A DNA stretch of 42,277 nucleotides, taken from positions 1 through 42,277 of the forward strand of contig QHSL01000094.1 of the NCBI GenBank assembly GCA_003220435.1. Reading direction: 5' to 3'. Each line of letters begins with the position of its first letter. The stretch's first letter is position 1. Positions 18,984 to 27,757 of this stretch are shown here, one piece after another. The DNA is from Candidatus Rokuibacteriota bacterium. GTDB lineage: Bacteria; Methylomirabilota; Methylomirabilia; Rokubacteriales; CSP1-6. Position numbers and translations under genes: made by a program. The notes beneath the pieces were generated by a model. The model searched no databases. It worked only from the letters and a program-made list of their open reading frames with translations, and was not told the origin of the DNA.

Positions 18984-21801
18984 GAGATCTGGCGAGGACG
19001 ACCGGGACGCAGCGCTCGCAGAGCGTGGGATGCGCGGCGTTCTCGCCGACGCGCTCGCTCCGCATCCAGCAGCGCTCACACTTCTCGCCGCGCGCCCGGT
19101 CCACGCCGATCACGAGACCCGGGATGTCCTGGCTCTCGTAGGTGACGGTCGACGGGGACGCGGAGCGCTCGAGGCCCACACGCGACACCAGGAAGAGCGT
19201 CGGGAGCAGATCGCGCTTGGCCTGTAGCAACGCCGGCAGATCCTCCGGCGCGCGTGGGATCCGCACGGCGGCTTCCAGCGCGCTCCCGATGAGCTTCTCG
19301 GCGCGCGCCGTCTCGAGCGCCTTGGCGACTTCGCGGCGCACCTCGAGGAGACGGTCCCAGTCGCGCTGGAGCGTGTCGTCGAGCCACTCCCGCGGCGGGT
19401 CCGGAAACCGCTCGAAGTGCACGCTCTCCGACCGGGTGCCGGGCAGGTGCCGCCACGCTTCCTCCGAGGTGAAGGTGAGGATCGGCGCCATGAGCCGCGT
19501 CAGCGCCGCGAAGATCTCGTAGCACGTCGTCTGCGCGGCCCGGCGCCGCGCGTCGTCGGGCAGCGACGTGTAGAGCCGGTCCTTGATCACGTCGAGGTAC
19601 AGCGCGGACAGGTCGACGGCGCAGAAGTTGTGGACGCCGTGGAAGACGGTGTGGAACTCGTACTCCTCGTATGCGCGCCGCACGCGGCCGATGAGACGCG
19701 CCAGCCGGTCGAGGATCCAGCGGTCGACCTCGTCCATACGCGCGTACGACTGCCGGTCGCGCGCCGGGTCGAAGTCGCCGAGGTTGCCCAGCAGGAACCG
19801 GAACGTGTTGCGAATGCGCCGGTAGGCGTCGGCGAGCCGTTCCAGGATCTCGATCGAGACGCGGATGTCCTGCGTGTAGTCCTCCGAGGTCACCCACAGG
19901 CGCAGGATCTCGACACCGTACTTCGGGAGGAGCTCCTCGAGGGTGATCACGTTGCCGAGGGACTTGGACATCTTCCGCCCCTCGGCGTCCATGAAGAACC
20001 CGTGGGTGATGACGGCCTTGTAGGGCGGCGCCCCGCGTGTCCCGATCGACTCCAGCAGCGAGGACTGGAACCAGCCGCGGTGCTGGTCCGAACCCTCGAT
20101 GTACATCTCGGCCGGCCACCTGAGCTCGGGTCGCGCTTCGAGCACCGCCGCGTGGCTGCAGCCGGAGTCGAACCACACGTCGAGGATATCGGTCTCCTTG
20201 CGGAACCCGTCGCCGCCGCACTTGGCGCACCGGGTCCCGGGCGGCAGGAGGTCGCGGGCCTCGCGCGCGAACCACTCGTCGGCGCCCCGGCCGCTCCGGA
20301 AGATTCCGGAGACGTGCTCGACGATCCGCTCCTCGAGCAGGAGCTCGCCGCAGGCCGTGCAGTAGAACGCCACGATGGGCACGCCCCAGACCCGCTGGCG
20401 CGAGATGACCCACTCCGACCGGTGGGCCACCATGTTGTAGATTCGGTCCTCGCCCCACGGCGGAATCCACTCGACGTCCCGCTTGATCGCCTCGAGCGCG
20501 TTGGCGCGGAAGCCCTTCTTGTCGAGCTCGATGAACCATTGCTCGGTGGCGCGGAAGAGCGTCGGGTTCTTACAGCGCCAGCAGTGCGGATACGTGTGGT
20601 CGAGCGGGCGCTGTGCGATCAGCATGCCGACCGCCTTGAGGCGCTCGATGATCTTCGGATTCGCGTCCCACACCGTGAGCCCCTCGAAGCCTTCGACCTC
20701 CGCGATGAATCGCCCGTCGTCGTCGACCGGGTTGTAGATCCGGAGCCCGAGCGATTTACCAAGCTCGTAGTCCTCCTCGCCGTGGCCGGGCGCGATGTGC
20801 ACGAGCCCGGTGCCCTGGTCCATCCCGACGAACTCGGCGGCGGCGATCTTGCCTTCGCGCGCGATCCACGGATGCCGGTACCCGTGGCCGACCAGGCGCT
20901 CGCCGACGACGGACGCGAGCACGCGGTGGCCTCCCGCGCTGAAGAGCCCGAGGAAGTCGTTCTGCTGCGCGCGCGCCACGATGTACACGTCGCCGCCCAC
21001 CTCGACCGCCGCGTACTCCTGCCTCGGATGGACCGCGATCGCGAGGTTCGCTGGCAAGGTCCACGGCGTCGTCGTCCAGATCACTGCGAAGGCCGGACGC
21101 CCGGCGAGCGCCGGCTGGAACTCGGCGGGTACCGAGGTCAGCGGGAACTTGACCCACACCGACGGCGTCTTCTGATCCTCGTACTCGACCTCGGCCTGGG
21201 CGAGCGCGGTCTTGCAGTACATGCACCAGTGAACGGGCTTGAGGCCTTTGTAGACCAGGCCCCGGCCGACGAAGCGGCCGAACTCGCGCGCGATGACCGC
21301 CTGGTAGGCGGGCTCCATTGTCACGTAGGGATTCTCCCAGTCGCCGAAGACCCCGAGGCGCTTGAACTCGCTGCGCTGGACGTCAATGAACCGCAGCGCG
21401 TACTCGCGGCACCGCCGGCGCTTCTCGACCGGGTCCATCGCGCGTCGGACGTCGACGCCGGGCTTGTCGAGGCCGAGCTCCTTGTCGACCTGGTGCTCGA
21501 TCGGAAGGCCGTGGCAGTCCCACCCCGGCACATAGACGGCGTTGAAGCCGAGCATCGAGCGTGACTTGACGATCACGTCCTTGAGGACCTTGTTGAGCAT
21601 GGTCCCCAAGTGGACGTTGCCGTTGGCGTACGGCGGCCCGTCGTGGAGGATCCACAGCGGCCGGCTGGCCGCGGCCTGGCGCAGGCGCTTGTAGATCCCG
21701 AACGAGTTCCACCAGGCGAGCATCTCGGGCTCGCTCTTCGGGAGGTTGGCCTTCATCGGGAAGGCCGTTTTGGGCAGATTCAGCGTGGCCTTGTAGTCCA
21801 T
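18973..21801 (-). CDS. ileS: Isoleucyl-tRNA synthetase
   Basis: IleS charges tRNA-Ile and edits valine. The protein is 942 residues, full length. It opens MDYKATLNLPKTAFPMKANL as bacterial-type IleS does, which picks ATG 21801 over the ATG 15 bases upstream. HIGH appears as NGNVHLGT, and KMSKS as GRKMSKSLGNVI. The editing domain lies between. The C-terminal zinc-binding cysteines CERCWMRS and CERC are present, typical of the bacterial (mupirocin-sensitive) type. lspA follows with a short overlap. Confidence 0.97.
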   Translation of the reverse strand: MDYKATLNLPKTAFPMKANLPKSEPEMLAWWNSFGIYKRLRQAAASRPLWILHDGPPYANGNVHLGTMLNKVLKDVIVKSRSMLGFNAVYVPGWDCHGLPIEHQVDKELGLDKPGVDVRRAMDPVEKRRRCREYALRFIDVQRSEFKRLGVFGDWENPYVTMEPAYQAVIAREFGRFVGRGLVYKGLKPVHWCMYCKTALAQAEVEYEDQKTPSVWVKFPLTSVPAEFQPALAGRPAFAVIWTTTPWTLPANLAIAVHPRQEYAAVEVGGDVYIVARAQQNDFLGLFSAGGHRVLASVVGERLVGHGYRHPWIAREGKIAAAEFVGMDQGTGLVHIAPGHGEEDYELGKSLGLRIYNPVDDDGRFIAEVEGFEGLTVWDANPKIIERLKAVGMLIAQRPLDHTYPHCWRCKNPTLFRATEQWFIELDKKGFRANALEAIKRDVEWIPPWGEDRIYNMVAHRSEWVISRQRVWGVPIVAFYCTACGELLLEERIVEHVSGIFRSGRGADEWFAREARDLLPPGTRCAKCGGDGFRKETDILDVWFDSGCSHAAVLEARPELRWPAEMYIEGSDQHRGWFQSSLLESIGTRGAPPYKAVITHGFFMDAEGRKMSKSLGNVITLEELLPKYGVEILRLWVTSEDYTQDIRVSIEILERLADAYRRIRNTFRFLLGNLGDFDPARDRQSYARMDEVDRWILDRLARLIGRVRRAYEEYEFHTVFHGVHNFCAVDLSALYLDVIKDRLYTSLPDDARRRAAQTTCYEIFAALTRLMAPILTFTSEEAWRHLPGTRSESVHFERFPDPPREWLDDTLQRDWDRLLEVRREVAKALETARAEKLIGSALEAAVRIPRAPEDLPALLQAKRDLLPTLFLVSRVGLERSASPSTVTYESQDIPGLVIGVDRARGEKCERCWMRSERVGENAAHPTLCERCVPVVLARSRAS

Positions 21802-21839
21802 GACCCGGAGCGGCATGGTAGCACAGCGGAGCAGCGGAC

Positions 21840-22457
21840 CTACTTGGGTGAGAGCGTCACTGTCCCCTTGGCCGACTCGATGCTGACCTTGAACTGGTCG
21901 AGGAAGTCGCGCCCGAGCAGGCCGTCGCCCACATCGGTGGTCGGCAAGTTGAAGGCGCCCACCGGCATGCGTCCGACTTTCGCCTCGCCGACCTCGAGGC
22001 TGTCGACGACGACGAACTGGACTCGCTCGGTCCCGGTCGCGCTCGTGATCTGACCCGACGCGATGGGCGCCGAGATTCGCACGCCGGCGGCCTGGAGCGC
22101 GCGGTGGCTGATCAGCGTCCGGTCGGCGCCGGTGTCGAGCATCAGGGTGGCCTCGGCTGATCCGTTGATCTTGACGCCCACCATGATCCGCTGGCCGGGC
22201 GGGAACGTGATCGTCGTGCTTCCCGATGCGGAGGACGTCCCACCCGCGGCGCCCTCCGATCCGGACGGCGCTGGCGCCGGCGCGTTCCGGAGCCCCAGCG
22301 GGACGGCGGTCGGGCGATGACGCTCGGGAACGCTCTCGAGGCCGTCGGCGAAGTGGGGCACCCCGTTCTCGTCGACCCAGCGGTAGATCTGAGCGTCGGC
22401 GGGCATCGGACGCCAGAGCGCGAGCCCGATGGCCAGAAGAACAATCACCGCCCGCAT
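21840..22457 (-). CDS. Secreted retropepsin-like aspartic protease with DUF4124 N-terminus
   Basis: An envelope protein of 205 residues with three parts: a signal peptide (about 1-22, ending PMPADAQ), a short DUF4124-type unit (IYRWVDENGVPHFAD) and, after an Ala/Ser/Pro linker, a single-domain aspartic protease of the TIGR02281/retropepsin-like group. The catalytic motif is LMLDTGADRTLIS, followed by a flap region and GDGLLGRDFLDQF. Such proteins act as dimers; substrates are unknown. ATG 22457 is preferred. A GTG at 22478 is also possible but would place seven residues before the signal peptide and overlap the upstream gene. It lies between ileS and the glycosyltransferase pair. Confidence 0.82.
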   Translation of the reverse strand: MRAVIVLLAIGLALWRPMPADAQIYRWVDENGVPHFADGLESVPERHRPTAVPLGLRNAPAPAPSGSEGAAGGTSSASGSTTITFPPGQRIMVGVKINGSAEATLMLDTGADRTLISHRALQAAGVRISAPIASGQITSATGTERVQFVVVDSLEVGEAKVGRMPVGAFNLPTTDVGDGLLGRDFLDQFKVSIESAKGTVTLSPK

Positions 22458-22467
22458 CACGACGAGA

Positions 22468-23970
22468 TCATACCGCACACCGCGCCAGCCGATACACGAC
22501 CATTTCCGCCGCGCCGGCGACCTCGTTGCGCTCGAGGCGTACGCGATAGATGGGCTGGAGCGTGTCCGTGCGTGAGGTGAGCTGCGGGAACCAGGCGGGA
22601 AAGACGATCAGGTACGGGGGGCACACCTGGGTCACGAACTGGATCACACCGCGCTCACCTTGCCGTCGATAGGGAATGATCTCGGGCGTCACGAGGCCCT
22701 GCAGGTCGATGACCTCACGTCGTGAGAAGTAGGCGATCGCCCCGATGTCGTTCACGGCGATCTGCGCGGTCTTCGGCAGGTGTTCGTCGACCCACCTGCC
22801 CAGATGGACCTGCATCGCGTTGATGTTCTGGACGGCCCACCCGTATCTCGTCGCCGCCGGGATCAGCGTGATGAGGGCAATGCCGAGCCACGCTGCCGCG
22901 GCGAGCGCGCGCAGCCGAGCGGGGCGCTCGCGAGGCGGCCGCGTACCGACCGCCACCGCCAGCGTGAGCACCGCGAGCGGGAGGAGATGGATCGAATAGC
23001 GGCCTTCTTGAAACGCGGGGCCACGGTAGGGCGCCAGGATCGCCATGCCGAGCGGGTGCGCCAGCAGCGCCAGCGCGACCAGGCCGAGCGCGCGCCCGGC
23101 GCGCAGCCAAGCGAGCACGAGGGCAGGACACAGGGCGACCGGCAGGAGCCAGTGGGTGGCTGCGAGCCACACGATCCACTCGCGGAGGAACGCCAGCGGC
23201 CGTCGGACCCATGTCAGCGTCGCTGGCTCGTTGATGCCGCCGAGCCAGCCGACGAGGCCGCCCTCGACCTTGGCCGCCGCGGTGGCGGGGTACGGCGCGC
23301 CGACCGTCGCGAGGCTGAACAGGACCACCGGCGCCAGGAGGACGCCGGTCACCGCGACGAATACCGCGACCCGGCGGACCGTCAGCGGGCGCGCGAGCAC
23401 GAAGAAGACCACGAGGAGGAACGCCTCGGGCCTGGCCAGGACCGCGAGCGCCGCGCACGATGCAGTCGCCAGCACATGGTCACGGGCGTGGGCGAGGAGG
23501 GCGCCGGCCGTCAGGAGCGCGGCGAGCGAAACCTCCATGCCCGACAGTGCGCCCCAGGCGAGGGCTCCGGTCCACAGGAGCGCGATCGCCGCGACGAGCG
23601 CGACCTCGCGCCGCGCGCCCCAGGCGAGCGCCGCCCGGCGGGTCAGGAGCCCCGCGCCGACCGTCACGCAGACGCCCAGCGTCTTGGCCATCGCGAGGGA
23701 GGACCCGACGACCAGGGTGCCCGCCGCGAGCAGCAGGGTCCACAGCGGCGCGGTCGACCCGGCGACCGGCGTGCCGGGATTGAACGAGAAGCCCGCGCCC
23801 TCGGCGAGGTTGCGCGCGAAGTGCAGGTGGATCCACGAGTCATCCAGCGGAAACCCGGGAGCGCCGGCGATCTGACGCTCGCGGAGCGTGAAGATCGCCA
23901 GAGGGATCAGCGCGGCGGCGGCGACAACGAGATCATCCCCCCACCGCCCGACGTGTCGCGCGACCTTCAC
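22468..23970 (-). CDS. GT-C-type membrane glycosyltransferase-like protein
   Basis: A polytopic membrane protein of 500 residues with about ten hydrophobic segments. The first periplasmic loop reads PLDDSWIHLHFARNLAEGAGFSFNPG, with the acidic pair typical of GT-C enzymes (ArnT/PMT-like, lipid-linked sugar donors). The C-terminal third is a periplasmic domain (INAMQVHLGRWVDEHLPKTAQIAVNDIGAIAYFS), as in bacterial mannosyl/arabinosyl-transferase-like proteins. The GTG start overlaps the stop of the preceding GT-C gene by 4 bases (GTGA), so the pair is translationally coupled. Donor and acceptor are unknown. Confidence 0.75.
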   Translation of the reverse strand: MKVARHVGRWGDDLVVAAAALIPLAIFTLRERQIAGAPGFPLDDSWIHLHFARNLAEGAGFSFNPGTPVAGSTAPLWTLLLAAGTLVVGSSLAMAKTLGVCVTVGAGLLTRRAALAWGARREVALVAAIALLWTGALAWGALSGMEVSLAALLTAGALLAHARDHVLATASCAALAVLARPEAFLLVVFFVLARPLTVRRVAVFVAVTGVLLAPVVLFSLATVGAPYPATAAAKVEGGLVGWLGGINEPATLTWVRRPLAFLREWIVWLAATHWLLPVALCPALVLAWLRAGRALGLVALALLAHPLGMAILAPYRGPAFQEGRYSIHLLPLAVLTLAVAVGTRPPRERPARLRALAAAAWLGIALITLIPAATRYGWAVQNINAMQVHLGRWVDEHLPKTAQIAVNDIGAIAYFSRREVIDLQGLVTPEIIPYRRQGERGVIQFVTQVCPPYLIVFPAWFPQLTSRTDTLQPIYRVRLERNEVAGAAEMVVYRLARCAV

Positions 23971-25610
23971 CTCACCCAGCCGCGAGCGGCGCCGGAGGGG
24001 CGATGCGGCGGCTGCGCGCGAATGAAGGTGTACTCCTCGTACTCGACGGGCTTCCGGCCGAGCGGCAGGACGTAGAGAAAGCGGCCGTGCGGGATTTCGA
24101 TCTCGACCAGCCCCTTCGGCTTCACGGTCATCGGGCTCCAGTGGTCGACGAACCACACGAGGCGCTCCGCCGACGGGGGGAGGTGGATCTCGGTGTCGGG
24201 GAACGTCGTCATGGTCGTGGACAGTCGCGACGCGCGAAAGCCGGACACCAGACCGCCGACGTGCAGCTCGTAGACCGAGTACTCTGGCAGGTAGAACATC
24301 GCGTGACGGAACCATGGGTACGACCGTTGATTCCCCTGCTCGGTGATCACGACGGTCCCCTGGGCGACATAGAGCCCGCGGATCGAGCTCACGAACGTCT
24401 CCACGACCTCCTCGTGCTCCCGCAGCGCCGCGGCAGTGCGGCTGAAGATCCAATCAAACGCCTCGTCCTGCGCCTGACGGATCCAGTCCGCCCGGGGCGT
24501 GTCAAAATCGCGCGGCGCCGGTCGCGCCGACACGAAGAAGGAGGTGTTCACCAGGACGACGAGGACAACGACCGCGGCGGTGAGGGTGACGCGGGCCCGC
24601 GGGTAAGGCAGCGACTCGCTGGCGCGCCCGAGGGCGGTCACCATCACGCGCGACAGGAAGATGACCAGCGCCGGCAGGAAGGTCAGGACGTAGCCCGCCT
24701 GGCCGAAGTGCACGAGCGTGTAGACGAGAACGGGCGGAGCCGTCCACGCGAGCAGGAACCACTCGCGCGAGCCCCAGCCCCGGCGGCGAACGTACCAGAC
24801 GGACAGCAGCGCGGCCACCGCGAGCGGACCGAGCGCCACCAGGACGGACTCGAGGAGATAGCGCGACATGCGCAGCGTCACCTCGAAGGTCCCGCCCACG
24901 ATCGAGGTCGGTCGCACCACGGACTCGGCCAGCTCGATGGACGCCGCCAGATAGCGGTCGAGGCCGCCGGTGAGCCAGACCATCGGCAGGAACCACGTCA
25001 GCGTCGTCGCGCCGAGAATGGCGAGCCCGACCGCCACCACGCTCAATCGTGGGACGCCCACCGCGACGCTGCCGAGCCAGAGCGGGAACAACAGGATCAG
25101 CAGCGACTGGCGCATGCCGCCGGCGAGCCCCAGGTACGCGGCGGCGAGCCAGGCGTCGGTCCGGCTCCCGTTGAGCGCACGGTACGCGAAGTAAGCTACG
25201 AGCGAAGCGAACAGTGCCTCGCCGGCGTACGTAAGGCCGACCGAGCCGTAGAACCAGAAGAGCGGGCTCACCGCGAGCAGCGCGGCGGCGGCGAGCGCGG
25301 TCGCACGGTCGTAGACGGCGCGGGCCAGGTAGTAGACGACGAAGGTTGTGAGCCCGCTGAAGGCGACCGCGAGCGCGACGTACGCCGCCGTCGGATCGTC
25401 GAGCCAGGCATTGACGAGACGGCCGAGGACGACATAGAGGAGGTAGCCCGGCGGATGGGGCTGGTGCTTGATGACGTCGTACTCCCGCAGGGCCAGCGCG
25501 AACTGGACGGAGTCCCAGTTGTAGAGCGTGCGCGCCCGGTAGGGCAGCCGCGAGACGATCGTCAGGAGGGCGAGGGCAGCCGCGTAGAGAAAATCGAGGC
25601 GCGAGGTTAC
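23967..25610 (-). CDS. GT-C-type membrane glycosyltransferase-like protein, start codon unclear
   Basis: A second polytopic membrane protein, about 547 codons if read from the end of tatA. The frame contains LYNWDSVQFALALREYD and KHQPHPPGYLLYVVLGR, typical first-loop and second-segment motifs of GT39-type membrane glycosyltransferases, well upstream of the first ordinary start (GTG at 25271). These motifs show the gene begins near 25600, but the frame has no ATG, GTG or TTG there; it is open back into tatA. The earliest candidates are a CTG at 25565, a rarer initiator around 25610, a frameshifted fusion from tatA, or an assembly error. The 3' end overlaps the next GT-C gene by GTGA. Confidence 0.72.
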   Translation of the reverse strand, partial: VTSRLDFLYAAALALLTIVSRLPYRARTLYNWDSVQFALALREYDVIKHQPHPPGYLLYVVLGRLVNAWLDDPTAAYVALAVAFSGLTTFVVYYLARAVYDRATALAAAALLAVSPLFWFYGSVGLTYAGEALFASLVAYFAYRALNGSRTDAWLAAAYLGLAGGMRQSLLILLFPLWLGSVAVGVPRLSVVAVGLAILGATTLTWFLPMVWLTGGLDRYLAASIELAESVVRPTSIVGGTFEVTLRMSRYLLESVLVALGPLAVAALLSVWYVRRRGWGSREWFLLAWTAPPVLVYTLVHFGQAGYVLTFLPALVIFLSRVMVTALGRASESLPYPRARVTLTAAVVVLVVLVNTSFFVSARPAPRDFDTPRADWIRQAQDEAFDWIFSRTAAALREHEEVVETFVSSIRGLYVAQGTVVITEQGNQRSYPWFRHAMFYLPEYSVYELHVGGLVSGFRASRLSTTMTTFPDTEIHLPPSAERLVWFVDHWSPMTVKPKGLVEIEIPHGRFLYVLPLGRKPVEYEEYTFIRAQPPHRPSGAARGWVR

Positions 25611-25798
25611 GTCTTGTTCTCCTCTGGCTTCTTTGCGGCGGCGGACGTGTCCTCGGCCTTGGCTTCGTTGACACCCTTCTTGAACTCTTTGACGCTCGAC
25701 CCGAGCGAGCGGGCGAGCTCCGGCAGGCGATTGGCGCCGAAGAGAATCAGCACGATGACCAGAATGATCAGCAGTTCCTGATAGCCGAGCCCAAACAT
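25607..25798 (-). CDS. tatA: Sec-independent protein translocase TatA
   Basis: TatA forms the membrane-weakening pore component of the twin-arginine pathway that exports folded proteins. At 63 residues it shows one N-terminal membrane helix (GYQELLIILVIVLILFG), the hinge NRLPELARSLG and an amphipathic helix (SSVKEFKKGVNEAK), then a charged tail. A good ribosome-binding site, AAAGGAG, precedes the ATG. It is 43 bases downstream of selB; tatB and tatC are not in the window. Confidence 0.94.
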   Translation of the reverse strand: MFGLGYQELLIILVIVLILFGANRLPELARSLGSSVKEFKKGVNEAKAEDTSAAAKKPEENKT

Positions 25799-25840
25799 AA
25801 ACGGCTCCTTTCCGACGGCGACCCCAACCTTACTCCCCCC

Positions 25841-27757
25841 CTACCCCGCGCGCAAGACGCGCCTCTCGCCCACCCGCATGGTGACGCGCCGTTGATCGAA
25901 GAACTCGAGCAGGGGGATGGCGTACTTGCGGGAGATCCCGAGGAGGTCCTTGATGTCTCCCGGGCCAATCTCCTTGCGGTCGCGTAGCAGCGCCACCACA
26001 CGCGTCTGGATCGTCTCCAGCGCGCGGGCGTGAAAGTAGAGCGACTCCTTGACGCGGACGAGCTTCCCGACCTGGACGAGCACCTGGAAGAGCTCGTGCT
26101 CCTCGTCACCGGCGAGCCCGGCGCGGCCGAGCGCCTCCTCGGCGCTCGGCGGAGCGGCGTCCGCCCGCAGGAAGTCTTCCTCCAGCCGATCGATCACGCG
26201 CTGCTGGTCGGGCGAAAGGCGGACCTCGTGCGACGCGAGCCTGACCTTGTCGCGATCGGTCTTGACGGTTCCCTCCGCGTCGAGCGTCGACAACAGGAAC
26301 GCGAAGACGCGGTCGTCGACCCCGCCGACGCGGCCGCGCAGCTCTTCGCGGGACATCCCGGGCTTGAGCGGGTTCGTCCGATGGAACGCTTCGAGGGTCT
26401 GCACGGCGAGGGCGCGCAGCCGGGCGGCGCTGTCGGGGTGGACGAACCAGTCACGGTCCACCGCCGAGACGCGGCCGGCCGCCTGGAGCGCGTCGAGGAG
26501 GCCGCGGAGTCGCGCGGGGCCGAAGGGAACGCGGCCCGCGAGCGCCGCGAGCCGGATGCCCGCCGGGCCGACGTGACGAACGTGTTCCTCCAGGATCGCC
26601 TCCGGGCTTCCCGTCTGGAGCAGCTCGAGGTGTGCGACCAGCGCGGGCGTCTTGCGCTTGAAGCGCGGCGGATCGATGTCCAGCAGGGTGCCCCCGCCGA
26701 TCGTGACGATGGGCGAGTACGAGCGCACGACGAACCGGTCTCCAGGCAGCGCGATGAGCGGAGACTCGAGACGAAAGCGGGCGAGCCCGGTCTCGCCTGG
26801 CTCGAGCTCCGGCCGATCGAGCAGCAGCGCGCGCGCCATGATCTCGCTCGTCCCAACGTGGAACCGCAGCCGCGTGCGCGACTTGACGGGGCGGGGCGCG
26901 TCGTTCAGGAGCTCGAGCGTGCCGTCGACGAGGAGCGAGGAGACGAGCGTGCCCGGCAGGCCGACGACGTCACCCCGGTCGATCGCGGCGCGCTCGAGCC
27001 CCTGGAGGTTGATCGCGGTTCGCTGCCCGGCTCGCGCGGCGGTCACCGGACGCCCGTGGGTCTGGAGTCCGCGGATCTTGGCCTGCAGTCCCCGCGGGTA
27101 GGCTTCGACACGCTCGTCGACCGCCAGCGCGCCGGCGGCGAGGGTGCCGGTGACGACCGTGCCGAACCCCTTCACGGTGAAGACCCGGTCGATGGGCAGT
27201 CGCGGAAGCTGATCGGTGCCGCGCGGCGGGACGGCCGTCGCGAGCCGACGAAGCTCGGCGCGCAGCTCGGCGAGCCCCTCGCCGGTCTTCGCCGAGACCG
27301 GCAGGATCGGCGCGTCCTCCAGGAAGGTCTCCCGGACCGCGATCCGCACGTCGTCCTTCACGAGCTCGAGCCAGTCCGGCTCGACGAGGTCGACCTTGGT
27401 CAGTGCGATGAGCCCCGTCCCGATGCGCAGCAGCGAGCAGATCGCGAGGTGCTCGCGGGTCTGCGGCATCACTCCCTCGTCCGCGGCGATGACCAGCATC
27501 GCCAAATCGATGCCGCCGACGCCGGCCAGCATGTTCTTGACGAAGCGCTCGTGGCCCGGCACGTCGACGATCTCGATGGTCAGCCCGTCCCCTTCCTCGA
27601 GGAACGCGAACCCAAGGTCGATCGTGATGCCACGCGCCTTCTCCTCGGGCAGGCGGTCGGTGTCGATGCCGGTGAGCGCTTTGACGAGCGAAGTCTTCCC
27701 GTGGTCGATGTGGCCGGCGGTGCCGACCACGACGTGCTTGGACGCCGCCGCGCTCAC
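25841..27757 (-). CDS. selB: Selenocysteine-specific elongation factor SelB
   Basis: SelB delivers Sec-tRNA to UGA codons flagged by a SECIS hairpin. The protein is 638 residues. The GTPase domain has G1 [11 protein letters not shown], switch II DVPGHE and G4 TKVDL. EF-Tu-like domains 2 and 3 follow. The C-terminal part (about 370-638) holds the winged-helix repeats that bind the SECIS element, with [17 protein letters not shown] and [27 protein letters not shown] matching the last two. The GTG start overlaps the selA stop by 4 bases. Confidence 0.96.
   Translation of the reverse strand: MSAAASKHVVVGTAGHIDHGKTSLVKALTGIDTDRLPEEKARGITIDLGFAFLEEGDGLTIEIVDVPGHERFVKNMLAGVGGIDLAMLVIAADEGVMPQTREHLAICSLLRIGTGLIALTKVDLVEPDWLELVKDDVRIAVRETFLEDAPILPVSAKTGEGLAELRAELRRLATAVPPRGTDQLPRLPIDRVFTVKGFGTVVTGTLAAGALAVDERVEAYPRGLQAKIRGLQTHGRPVTAARAGQRTAINLQGLERAAIDRGDVVGLPGTLVSSLLVDGTLELLNDAPRPVKSRTRLRFHVGTSEIMARALLLDRPELEPGETGLARFRLESPLIALPGDRFVVRSYSPIVTIGGGTLLDIDPPRFKRKTPALVAHLELLQTGSPEAILEEHVRHVGPAGIRLAALAGRVPFGPARLRGLLDALQAAGRVSAVDRDWFVHPDSAARLRALAVQTLEAFHRTNPLKPGMSREELRGRVGGVDDRVFAFLLSTLDAEGTVKTDRDKVRLASHEVRLSPDQQRVIDRLEEDFLRADAAPPSAEEALGRAGLAGDEEHELFQVLVQVGKLVRVKESLYFHARALETIQTRVVALLRDRKEIGPGDIKDLLGISRKYAIPLLEFFDQRRVTMRVGERRVLRAG

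Noticed and set aside
18984-19079. Longer lspA start at 19079
   Set aside because: It would add a Ser/Ala-rich tail overlapping ileS by about 100 bases; the GTG at 18983 gives the normal family length.
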